A model generated the notes under the pieces. That model worked only from the letters and a program-made list of their open reading frames with translations, was not told the DNA's origin and ran no database searches. The position numbers and the translations under genes were made by a program. A stretch of DNA of 7,800 nucleotides from Deltaproteobacteria bacterium (GTDB lineage Bacteria; Desulfobacterota; Deferrimicrobia; Deferrimicrobiales; Deferrimicrobiaceae), in NCBI GenBank assembly GCA_003513855.1, contig DOTC01000099.1, positions 287-8,086 of the forward strand. The letters run 5' to 3'. Shown here in pieces: positions 1-5,643 of this stretch. How positions within the stretch are numbered: the stretch's first letter is position 1; every line of letters begins with the position of its first letter.

Positions 1-552
1 GCCTACTCCTCGATCGCCCACGCCGGGTACGTCCTGGTCGGTCTCGTCTCCGGCGACGTCCTCGGCGGGCAGGCCTCCCTGTTCTACCTGCTGGTGTACG
101 CCTTCATGAACATGGGCGCGTTCGGCGTCGTGATGCTCATCGCCCGGAAGGAGGACGAGGGGTATGACATCGCGCACCTGAGGGGGATCGGCTTCCGGTA
201 TCCGGCGCTGGGGGCCCTGCTCACCCTCTTCCTGGTCTCCCTCGGCGGGATCCCCCCGACGGCCGGGTTCGTCGGGAAGTTCTACCTCTTCAGCGCCGCG
301 GTGAAAAACGGCTACATCTGGCTGGCGGTCATCGGGGTGCTCAACAGCGCCGCCTCCATCTACTACTACCTGCGGCTGGTCGTCGCCATGTACATGGTCC
401 CGGCGGAGGGCGAGGTGCCGGTCCCCCGCCCGCCGCGCATCCTCTTCTCGATGGCCCTGTGCGCCTCCGCGGCCGTCGTGGTCGTCCTGGGGGTCCTCCC
501 CCGCTCCGTGCTCGAGATCGCCGAGCGCTCCGTCCTCTCCATGCTCATGTAA
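1..552 (+). CDS. nuoN: NADH-quinone oxidoreductase subunit N, C-terminal part (5' end outside window)
   Basis: This is the last 183 codons of a polytopic membrane protein; the reading frame is open from base 1 and ends at TAA 550-552. It matches NuoN, an antiporter-like proton-pumping subunit in the membrane arm of respiratory complex I, which passes electrons from NADH to quinone. Visible family signatures are AYSSIAHAGY at the window edge, the FMNMGAFGVV helix, and GGIPPTAGFVGKFYLF, which carries the conserved lysine-containing loop. Several hydrophobic helices follow and the protein ends in a short tail (SVLSML M). nuoN is normally the last gene of the nuo operon, and nothing co-directional follows here, in keeping with that. 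It converges on the kinase gene with a 31-bp gap. I see no convincing terminator in the gap. NuoL, NuoM and Mrp paralogues share the fold, but the AYSSIAHAGY and GIPPTAGF wording favours NuoN. Confidence 0.93.
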   Translation, partial: AYSSIAHAGYVLVGLVSGDVLGGQASLFYLLVYAFMNMGAFGVVMLIARKEDEGYDIAHLRGIGFRYPALGALLTLFLVSLGGIPPTAGFVGKFYLFSAAVKNGYIWLAVIGVLNSAASIYYYLRLVVAMYMVPAEGEVPVPRPPRILFSMALCASAAVVVVLGVLPRSVLEIAERSVLSMLM

Positions 553-583
553 CTCGCCAAATCGGGGACGTTCTTAAACTTTT

Positions 584-1996
584 TTATCCCTGCGTCCATA
601 CAGGGAGGGTGATCTCGATCTCCAGCCCCCCCCCGGCAGCGTTGGCAGCGGCGATCCTGCCGCTGTGCAGTTTCACGGCGCGCTCCGATATGGCCAGCCC
701 CAGTCCTGTTCCTCCCGTTTCCCGGTCCCGGGCGTCGGCCACCCGGTAAAAGGGACGGAACAGGTGGGGAAGGGCATTCTCCGGAACACCCCGGCCGTGG
801 TCGCGGACGGCGATGACGGCATGCCGTTCGCCCCGATCCTGCCGCGAGCCCAACGTGATCTCCACTGCGGACCCTTCCGCGGTATAGTGCGCCGCGTTGC
901 GCACGACGTTTTCGATCGCCCGGCGAAGCATCTCCCGGGATCCGGGAACCAGGACGTGCTCGCTTCGAACCACCGTTACCGCACGTCTGCGGTTTTTCGC
1001 TTCGTAGTCGGCATCCCTTGCGATCTCCTGCACCAGGGTGTCCAGGTCGATCGGCTCCTTGTCCCATCGCCCCGCTCCGCTTTCGAGCTTGGTGATCGTC
1101 AGCAGCTGGCCGATCAGGTCGTTGAGGCGCTTCGTTTCCCGCTCGATCCTGTCCAGGGGGGCGCCGGCCTCCGACCCCGACTTCTGGCGGGCCAGTTCCA
1201 GGGCGACGTTGAGCCGGGCCAGGGGAGACCGCAATTCGTGGGAGATGTCGCGAAGCAACTGCTGCTGGTTGTCCAGCAGGCCCTGGATCCGTTCGGCCAT
1301 GCCGTCGAAGTCGCGTCCCAGGTCGGCGATCTCGTCTCTTCGCCCGCTGTCTCCCAGGCCGACCCGGGCCGTCAGGTCGCCGCCCGCAAGCTGTTGCGTC
1401 GCTTTCCGCAATTTGCGGACGGGGCCGGTCAGGTGCCAGGCGAGCCCGTAGCAGACGAATCCGCTGACGAGAAGGGTGACGAACGTCCGCGTCCCGAGAT
1501 CGCGGGTGAATCGATCGATCGGTCCGAACCGCCGCCCCGGCCCGCCCGGGAATTCTCCCACGATGACGTAGCGCCGCCCTTCCGGCCCGAGCACCGGCTG
1601 TGCGAGGAGGAAGGGATCTCTCCGGGAACCGAACTCGGGCTTGCCGCTTGCCTTGGTCCGTTCGGCCAGCTCCCGCACCGCCGGCGGGGCCTTCCGCCGG
1701 GAGACGGGTTCCTCTTGTGCGGGAAAAAGAAACGTGCGGATCCCCTCGGAACGCTCCACGCGCGCAGAGAATGCATCGAGGGCGGCGGGACCGTTGCGCT
1801 CCATGATCTCGGCGGCGGCCTGCCCGTAGAGAGCCAGCGTCTGGCCGATCAGCTGGCGCCGCTGTTCGAACAAACGATGCCGGTGTTCCGCCACGGGGCC
1901 GGACCGGGTGGTGACCGCCAGGAGAAAAAGAACCAGCCCGGACAGCATGATCGCCAGCCAGAACCAGAAGAAGATTTTCACGAAAAGGCTTCGCAT
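584..1996 (-). CDS. cpxA: CpxA-like envelope-stress sensor histidine kinase
   Basis: A 470-residue inner-membrane sensor kinase. In order: a short cytoplasmic start and TM1 (about residues 8-28), a periplasmic sensor region (about 30-168), TM2 (169-188), a HAMP linker (about 190-242), a HisKA dimerisation domain with DISHELRSPLARL (phospho-acceptor H253), and an HATPase_c domain with N box (ENVVRNAAHY, N367), G1 box (DHGRGVP, about 399-405), F box (LFRPFYR) and G2 box (GGTGLGLA, 428-435). The stretch FYRVADARDRETGGTGLGLA is close to E. coli CpxA, as are the overall length and the HAMP-HisKA joint. It should autophosphorylate on H253 and transfer phosphate to the regulator encoded just upstream. 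The ATG at 1994-1996 has a GGGGGA ribosome site and lies 24 bp after the cpxR stop, so the two are one operon. The CpxA name rests on motif similarity, gene order and the CpxR boxes; the periplasmic sensor region itself is not diagnostic. Confidence 0.88.
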   Translation of the reverse strand: MRSLFVKIFFWFWLAIMLSGLVLFLLAVTTRSGPVAEHRHRLFEQRRQLIGQTLALYGQAAAEIMERNGPAALDAFSARVERSEGIRTFLFPAQEEPVSRRKAPPAVRELAERTKASGKPEFGSRRDPFLLAQPVLGPEGRRYVIVGEFPGGPGRRFGPIDRFTRDLGTRTFVTLLVSGFVCYGLAWHLTGPVRKLRKATQQLAGGDLTARVGLGDSGRRDEIADLGRDFDGMAERIQGLLDNQQQLLRDISHELRSPLARLNVALELARQKSGSEAGAPLDRIERETKRLNDLIGQLLTITKLESGAGRWDKEPIDLDTLVQEIARDADYEAKNRRRAVTVVRSEHVLVPGSREMLRRAIENVVRNAAHYTAEGSAVEITLGSRQDRGERHAVIAVRDHGRGVPENALPHLFRPFYRVADARDRETGGTGLGLAISERAVKLHSGRIAAANAAGGGLEIEITLPVWTQG

Positions 1997-2020
1997 GCGC
2001 GTCCCCCAGAAAAAAATCGC

Positions 2021-2752
2021 TTATCGCCCGGGAGTCCCTTTTCCTGCCTGTTCCGGCGGGAGCGCGTACAGGTACCCGATGCCGCGCACCGTCCGGATCC
2101 GCTCCGTTTTGCCGACGTGGTGGCCAAGCTTCCTGCGCAGGCTGCTTACGTGCACGTCGATGCTGCGGTCGTAGGGGGAGAGTCTGCGCCCCAGCACCTT
2201 TTTGACCAGTTCCTCGCGCGTCACCACGCTTCCCGCCGTCCGCAGGAAGGCCTCCAGCAGGGAGAATTCCACCGACGTCAGCTCCACCGCCCTGCCTGCC
2301 CTGCTCACCCCCCGCGTGCCCGTATCCAGTTCGATATCGCCGACGACCAGCCGCTCATGCGGTATCGGCCCCGCCGGCTCTCCCGGTTTCGGCTCGGCCC
2401 GTCGCTGGATGGCGCGGATCCGCGCCACCAGTTCCCGGGGATTGAAGGGCTTCGGCAGGTAGTCGTCGGCGCCCATCTCCAGCCCCACGATTCGGTCCAC
2501 GTCATCCCCACGGGCCGTCAGCATCAGCACCGGGATGCCGGAGCCGGCCCGGATCCTGCGCAGCACGTCGAATCCGCTGATGCCCGGCAGCATCACATCG
2601 AGCACCACCATCGCATGCTCTCCCGAAAGAGCCCTGTTCGCTCCCTGCTCGCCTTCGTGGACCGTCTCGACCTCGAACCCCTCGGGGGTCAGGTAATCCG
2701 TGAGCAGTTCGCACAGTTCGATATCGTCGTCGATCACCAGGAGGCGGTTCAT
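2021..2752 (-). CDS. cpxR: CpxR-like OmpR-family response regulator
   Basis: A 243-residue cytoplasmic transcription factor. The receiver domain (about 1-117) has the acidic pocket D8-D9-D10, phospho-acceptor D52 (VVLDVMLPG), T79 and K101 (LPKPF). The OmpR/PhoB winged helix (about 133-232) shows LTSVEFSLLEAFL, a SIDVHVSSLRRKLG recognition helix and the TVRGIGYLY wing. The frame stays open 12 codons further upstream, but I choose the inner ATG at 2750-2752. It starts MNRLLVIDDD, which aligns with the N-terminus of CpxR, and it has an AAAGGA ribosome site at good spacing. The gene leads the cpxR-cpxA operon and is divergent from a CpxP/Spy-type gene, the same order as in E. coli. Two CpxR-type boxes lie 63 to 110 bp upstream of its start, so autoregulation is likely. 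The C-terminal tail (PPEQAGKGTPGR) has no recognised function. Confidence 0.9.
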   Translation of the reverse strand: MNRLLVIDDDIELCELLTDYLTPEGFEVETVHEGEQGANRALSGEHAMVVLDVMLPGISGFDVLRRIRAGSGIPVLMLTARGDDVDRIVGLEMGADDYLPKPFNPRELVARIRAIQRRAEPKPGEPAGPIPHERLVVGDIELDTGTRGVSRAGRAVELTSVEFSLLEAFLRTAGSVVTREELVKKVLGRRLSPYDRSIDVHVSSLRRKLGHHVGKTERIRTVRGIGYLYALPPEQAGKGTPGR

Positions 2753-2815
2753 CGTCCTTTCCCGTTCTTCATCGGTTCTGGATGACACTCTATCCCAAAG
2801 TCGCTTCCTGGCGCT

Positions 2816-2830
2816 GTAAAGAAATGTAAA
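2816..2830 (+). promoter_or_regulatory. Perfect CpxR box (GTAAA-N5-GTAAA)
   Basis: The sequence reads GTAAA GAAAT GTAAA, an exact match to the CpxR-P consensus GTAAA-N5-GTAAA known from enterobacteria. It sits between the divergent cpxR and CpxP/Spy-type genes, 63 bp upstream of the chosen cpxR ATG. Read on the minus strand, the TTTACA overlapping its left half could also serve as a -35-like element for cpxR, although I see only a poor -10 at the matching distance. AT-rich GTAAA repeats at exactly 10-bp spacing are unlikely by chance in DNA this GC-rich. Binding by the neighbouring regulator is inferred. Confidence 0.8.
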
Positions 2831-2846
2831 GGATGCGCCCCACGGG

Positions 2847-2861
2847 ATTACAAAACTTTAC
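2847..2861 (-). promoter_or_regulatory. Second CpxR box, opposite orientation, one mismatch
   Basis: The plus strand reads ATTAC AAAAC TTTAC; the minus strand is therefore GTAAA-N5-GTAAT, nine of ten consensus bases. Its centre (2854) is 31 bp from the centre of the perfect box (2823), about three helical turns, so both would lie on the same face of the DNA. The two boxes point in opposite directions, as would suit control of the two divergent transcription units. It lies 111 bp upstream of the CpxP/Spy-type ATG. Confidence 0.65.
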
Positions 2862-2904
2862 CTGTCTTTTCGGACTCTTAACCCTCTCTTGACGTCTATA
2901 TCGG

Positions 2905-2910
2905 TATCAT
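2905..2910 (+). promoter_or_regulatory. Candidate -10 element of the CpxP/Spy-type gene
   Basis: TATCAT matches five of six bases of the sigma-70 -10 consensus. No acceptable -35 lies 16-18 bp upstream (the region is CCCTCT-like), which would suit an activator-dependent promoter. With a start site near 2917 the nearer CpxR box would be centred at about -63. The overlapping TATATC at 2897-2902 is a weaker alternative. This is a candidate only. Confidence 0.35.
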
Positions 2911-2972
2911 CGGGAACAGGATGAGCCGCGGGAAAAGGTCCCCCGGCAACCACAGGAAAAGGAGGACGTGAG

Positions 2973-3491
2973 ATGAAAAGCGGAATTCTTATCGGTGCCC
3001 TTTGCCTGACGATGGTGATCGGGGTCAGCGTCCTGGCCGTGGCCAAGGCGCCGCCGGACGGCTCCGGATCGCTAGTGAGGGAGGAAGGGCCTCCGCAGGC
3101 GGGATGGGGCGAAGGGAAGGGACGGCATCGGGGTCATCGACTGGAAATGATGGCCGTGGTCCTCGATCTGACGGACGAGCAGCGGACGCAGATCAAGGAG
3201 ATCGTCGCCGCCGAGCGGGAAGCGACGAAACCGCTGGTGCGCCAGCTCAGGGAGAAACATCGGGAGCTGCGGGCGGCAACGGCAAGCGGCGCCTTTGACG
3301 AGGCCGCCGTGCGGAGTCTCGCGGCCGGCCAGGCGGGAACGTTCACCGAGCTGATCGTGGCCAAGGCGCGGGTGCAAAGCAAGATCTTCGCCGTCCTGAC
3401 GCCGGAGCAGCAGGCAAAGGCGGAGAAGATCCGCCCCCTGTGGGAAGGCCGGAGGGGCCACCGCAGGGGATTCGGAGGATTCCACGAATAG
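2973..3491 (+). CDS. CpxP/Spy-family periplasmic LTxxQ protein
   Basis: A 172-residue secreted protein. Residues 1-25 form a signal peptide: Lys near the start, a hydrophobic core (ILIGALCLTMVIGVSVLAV) and a likely cut after AVA or AKA. The mature part is helical and charged and carries the two family motifs, LTDEQ (66-70) and LTPEQ (142-146), framing a long amphipathic helix region as in CpxP, Spy and ZraP. These proteins act in the periplasm as chaperones or, for CpxP, as an inhibitory adaptor of the sensor kinase. Basic Gly/His stretches flank the core (GKGRHRGHR near 48-56 and GRRGHRRGFGGFHE at the C-terminus). The ATG has a GGAGG site 7 bases upstream. It is divergent from cpxRA across two CpxR boxes and is followed by an intrinsic terminator, so it is a single-gene unit. 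A CpxP role is inferred from position; a Spy-like or ZraP-like role is the alternative. Confidence 0.87.
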   Translation: MKSGILIGALCLTMVIGVSVLAVAKAPPDGSGSLVREEGPPQAGWGEGKGRHRGHRLEMMAVVLDLTDEQRTQIKEIVAAEREATKPLVRQLREKHRELRAATASGAFDEAAVRSLAAGQAGTFTELIVAKARVQSKIFAVLTPEQQAKAEKIRPLWEGRRGHRRGFGGFHE

Positions 3492-3516
3492 CCGGATGTC
3501 GGGAACGGAACCCTCG

Positions 3517-3556
3517 AAGGCCATCCTCCGGAGAGGGGATGGCCTTTATTTCTTTT
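3517..3556 (+). terminator. Rho-independent terminator after the CpxP/Spy-type gene
   Basis: A perfect 10-bp stem (AAGGCCATCC at 3517-3526 with GGATGGCCTT at 3537-3546) encloses a 10-base loop and is followed by the T-rich tail TATTTCTTTT. It starts 25 bases after the stop codon. The A-rich base of the left arm is short, so it should work mainly rightward. Confidence 0.88.
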
Positions 3557-3604
3557 CCGGGAAGATCGGCCCTCCCGGAACAGGGACCGGAAGGAGTGCA
3601 TCCG

Positions 3605-3613
3605 TGGTATAGA
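3605..3613 (+). promoter_or_regulatory. Extended -10 promoter of wrbA
   Basis: TGG-TATAGA is an extended -10 element (TGn plus a hexamer matching TATAAT at four to five positions), 34 bases before the wrbA ATG. There is no good -35, which extended -10 promoters tolerate. It lies between the preceding terminator and wrbA, where a promoter is required if wrbA is its own unit. Confidence 0.5.
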
Positions 3614-3647
3614 AGGGAGGAAAGCCGGAAACGAGGAGGTACAGGCG

Positions 3648-4259
3648 ATGAAGGTGCTGGTGGTTTTCTATTCCATGTACGGCCATGTCTACAAAATGGC
3701 GGAGGCCATCGCGGAAGGGGCGAAGGAAGTCCAGGGTGCGGACGTTGTCCTGCGGCGCGTGCCGGAGACCTTGCCGCAGGAGGTGCTGCAGAAGATGGGG
3801 GCGGTGGAGCCCCAGAAGGCGTTTGCCCACGTGCCGGTCTGCACGGTGGCCGAACTGGGTGAGGCGGACGCGATCCTCTTCGGCACCCCCACCCGGTACG
3901 GGAACATGTGCGGGCAGATGCGCCAGTTCCTCGATGCCACGGGCCAGCTCTGGGTGAAGGGCGCGCTCGTCGGCAAGGTCGGCAGCGTGTTCGCCAGCTC
4001 GAATACCCAGCACGGCGGGCAGGAGTCGACGATCCTGAGTTTCCACAACACCCTGCTGCACCAGGGGATGATCATCGTGGGGCTGCCGTACGCTTTCCAG
4101 GGACAGATGCGCATGGACGAGATCACCGGCGGATCCCCCTACGGGGCGTCCACGATCGCCGGCTCCAAGGGAGAAAGGATGCCGAGCGAGAACGAACTGG
4201 CCGCGGCGCGTTTCCAGGGGAAGCACGCGGCCTCCATCGCCGCGAAGCTGGCCGGATAG
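3648..4259 (+). CDS. wrbA: NAD(P)H:quinone oxidoreductase, WrbA type (type IV)
   Basis: A 203-residue flavodoxin-fold enzyme, almost the same length as E. coli WrbA. It should bind FMN and reduce quinones by two electrons using NAD(P)H in the cytosol, avoiding semiquinone radicals. Visible signatures: the FMN phosphate loop [12 protein letters not shown] (residues 7-18), VPETLP (38-43), the isoalloxazine-site [15 protein letters not shown] (78-92), [12 protein letters not shown] (115-126) and [12 protein letters not shown] (161-172), all in the family order. The ATG has a GAGGAGGT ribosome site 7 bases upstream, and its own extended -10 promoter lies before that. It is isolated by a terminator upstream and converges with the DsbA-like gene 26 bp downstream. 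Nothing unusual is seen in the active site, except that Cys88 sits in the NMCGQM segment where E. coli WrbA has Ser. Confidence 0.96.
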   Translation: MKVLVVFYSMYGHVYKMAEAIAEGAKEVQGADVVLRRVPETLPQEVLQKMGAVEPQKAFAHVPVCTVAELGEADAILFGTPTRYGNMCGQMRQFLDATGQLWVKGALVGKVGSVFASSNTQHGGQESTILSFHNTLLHQGMIIVGLPYAFQGQMRMDEITGGSPYGASTIAGSKGERMPSENELAAARFQGKHAASIAAKLAG

Positions 4260-4285
4260 CCGAACGGGCTCGACCGCGCCTCCCA

Positions 4286-4909
4286 TCAGGGGTCGGCGGG
4301 GCGGGCATCCCGGGCCGCGGCAAGCAGGGCTTCCGCGGGAACGGCGCCCACCAGAATCCGCTTTCCGATGAGAAAGGTGGGAACCCCAGTGATTCCCAAC
4401 TGCGCGGCGGCGGCCTGGTTCGCGCTCAGCATCTCCCCGTAGGCCGGATCTCCCCAGGCGCGATCGACGACGGCGGGAGGGACCCCGGCCTCCTCCGCCA
4501 GCTTCCGGAGGACGGAGTCTTCGCCGATGTTTCGCCCCTCTCCGAAGAATGCCGCGAAAAGCTTCTCGTTGAGGGCGCAGAACACTTCCGGCCCTTCCTC
4601 CTTCGCCGCCTCGGCGAGAAGCAGCGCCTTGCGGGAATTCGTCGTGATCTCCCGTTCGGCGAGGGGGATCTTCTCCTCGCGCGCCATCCGGGAGAGGTTC
4701 TCCATCATCTGCCGCCACTGTTCCGGCGGGTACCCCAGTTCCGAAACCGGCATCCCTTCGGACGGCGTGTCCGGGTGGATCTCGAGGAGCCGCCAGTCCA
4801 CGTTCAGGTCGTAATGCTCCGCAAGCCGTGCCAGTCGCCTGTCCCCTATGTAGCAGAACGGGCAGATGTAATCAGAGAACACGGTGACCGGGAGTTCCGG
4901 CTTTGCCAT
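4286..4909 (-). CDS. DsbA-family (FrnE-like) thioredoxin-fold oxidoreductase
   Basis: A 207-residue protein with no signal peptide, so probably cytosolic. It opens with a short strand (PVTVFSDYICPFCYIG) carrying the CxxC active site C16-P-F-C19. It then has a helical insertion rich in charged residues (about 45-160), and closes with the cis-proline loop TGVPTFLIG (P177). This layout is the DsbA/2-hydroxychromene-2-carboxylate isomerase superfamily, in particular the FrnE-like branch, where the CxxC pair supports thiol-disulfide exchange. The true substrate is unknown. The ATG at 4907-4909 is preceded by GGAAGGGGGGG, which includes a G7 run serving as ribosome site. It lies 72 bp downstream of the co-directional methyltransferase-like gene and may be cotranscribed, although an inverted repeat sits in the gap. 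A glutathione S-transferase kappa-type isomerase is less likely because both cysteines are present. Confidence 0.88.
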   Translation of the reverse strand: MAKPELPVTVFSDYICPFCYIGDRRLARLAEHYDLNVDWRLLEIHPDTPSEGMPVSELGYPPEQWRQMMENLSRMAREEKIPLAEREITTNSRKALLLAEAAKEEGPEVFCALNEKLFAAFFGEGRNIGEDSVLRKLAEEAGVPPAVVDRAWGDPAYGEMLSANQAAAAQLGITGVPTFLIGKRILVGAVPAEALLAAARDARPADP

Positions 4910-4937
4910 AACGTAGCCCCCCCTTCCGATTGCGTCA

Positions 4938-4974
4938 CCCCTGCACGTGTGTTTGATATCGCGGGTTGCAGGGG
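4938..4974. repeat. 8-bp inverted repeat in the gap before the DsbA-like gene
   Basis: CCCCTGCA (4938-4945) and TGCAGGGG (4967-4974) are perfect complements separated by 21 bases. On the minus strand the hairpin would form between the methyltransferase-like stop and the DsbA-like start. No T-run follows on either strand, so a simple intrinsic terminator is unlikely. It could be an operator, an mRNA-stability hairpin or chance. Confidence 0.4.
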
Positions 4975-4981
4975 GGATTCG

Positions 4982-5590
4982 TCACCGGGGCCATCGAAGC
5001 GGGAGGAACCGGGGGACTTTCTTCTGGTAATTCCGATACTCCTCCCCGAATTTGCGGACCATCCGGCGTTCCTCGAAGAATGTCCCGACGTAGAAATAGA
5101 GAACGATCACGACCGTGGAGACGAAGGTGTTGCGGCTCTGCACGGGGTGGAAGGCGAGGATCACGGAGATGCCGAGATAGAGCGGGTGGCGGACGACCCC
5201 GTACGCCTTGTGCGCGAAGAGGCGATCGTTCCGGCCCGGTTCCGCCGGCTCCCCCCTCCCGTGCCGTTTCCACTGGCGGAACCCGACGAATTCAAGGAGG
5301 TCCCAGGGAGTCCAGAAAAGAAGGGCGACGCCGCACAGCTGGACGGCGTGAAAGAGAAGCCGGCCCGCGCCTTCCAGCCGGTAGAGGGGGCGGTCCTGCA
5401 GCGAGTGCAGGTAGAGGAGGAGCAGGAGGAAGGCACAGACGGAATACGCGGTGAAGAGAAGGCGGTGGTACCCGTCGTACGCGCGCGACCCCATCCACCG
5501 GCGGGCCAGCCGTTCGTACCCTTCCGAAACGGTCAGGCTGTGAAAGACCGCAAACGCCGTCCACGCAACGATCACGCGCAGTACGTCCAA
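4982..5590 (-). CDS. Membrane methyltransferase-like protein (ICMT/NnrU/PEMT superfamily)
   Basis: A 202-residue multi-spanning membrane protein. Hydrophobic segments lie at about 2-18, 43-62, 79-101, 138-149 and 156-172. The C-terminal half has the superfamily signature: YGVVRHPLYLG (130-140), then FFEERRMVRKFGEEY (171-185) and YQKKVPRFLP. In isoprenylcysteine and phospholipid methyltransferases these form the S-adenosylmethionine site. The N-terminal FHSLTVSEGYERLA and YHRLLFTAYS resemble NnrU and MddA-like relatives. The methyl acceptor cannot be told from sequence; isoprenylated proteins are not expected in a bacterium. The start is a TTG at 5588-5590, chosen because GGGAGG lies five bases before it and the hydrophobic helix begins there; the next Met is 32 codons in. 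It has an extended -10 promoter and leads toward the DsbA-like gene. Confidence 0.82.
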   Translation of the reverse strand: MDVLRVIVAWTAFAVFHSLTVSEGYERLARRWMGSRAYDGYHRLLFTAYSVCAFLLLLLYLHSLQDRPLYRLEGAGRLLFHAVQLCGVALLFWTPWDLLEFVGFRQWKRHGRGEPAEPGRNDRLFAHKAYGVVRHPLYLGISVILAFHPVQSRNTFVSTVVIVLYFYVGTFFEERRMVRKFGEEYRNYQKKVPRFLPLRWPR

Positions 5591-5623
5591 GCAAACCTCC
5601 CGACGCAGACAGCTCTTCCTGCC

Positions 5624-5632
5624 ACTATAGCA
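5624..5632 (-). promoter_or_regulatory. Extended -10 promoter of the methyltransferase-like gene
   Basis: On the minus strand the sequence reads TGC-TATAGT: a TGn extension plus a hexamer with five of six -10 consensus bases, 33 bases before the TTG start. No good -35 is visible upstream, where the divergent gene begins. It lies within the 53-bp gap between the two start codons. Confidence 0.5.
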
Positions 5633-5643
5633 CCGGAGGGGCC

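Noticed and set aside
553..583. Possible bidirectional terminator between nuoN and cpxA
   Set aside because: There is a T-rich stretch, but the only pairing arms (GGACG with CGTCC) are 5 bp long, far apart, and overlap the cpxA coding end.
626..634. Run of nine C (G9 on the coding strand) near the 3' end of cpxA, and a C8 run in selB at 7753-7760, as slippage sites
   Set aside because: Both encode ordinary glycines at expected family positions in a GC-rich genome; there is no evidence of phase variation from one sequence.
665..2785. Long open plus-strand frame (about 700 codons) opposite the two-component genes
   Set aside because: It is the antisense shadow of GC-rich cpxA and cpxR, crosses their gap, is low-complexity (Pro/Arg/Gly/Gln) and shows no family motif; the minus-strand frames carry complete kinase and regulator motifs.
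2753..2788. Upstream start for cpxR adding 12 residues (MSSRTDEERERT)
   Set aside because: The added residues are not part of the receiver fold, and the inner ATG has a proper ribosome site and aligns with the family N-terminus.
2889..2894. TTGACG as a -35 box for the CpxP/Spy-type gene
   Set aside because: At 16-18 bp downstream the sequence is GGGAAC-like with no -10; the nearest good -10 (TATCAT) is only 10 bp away.
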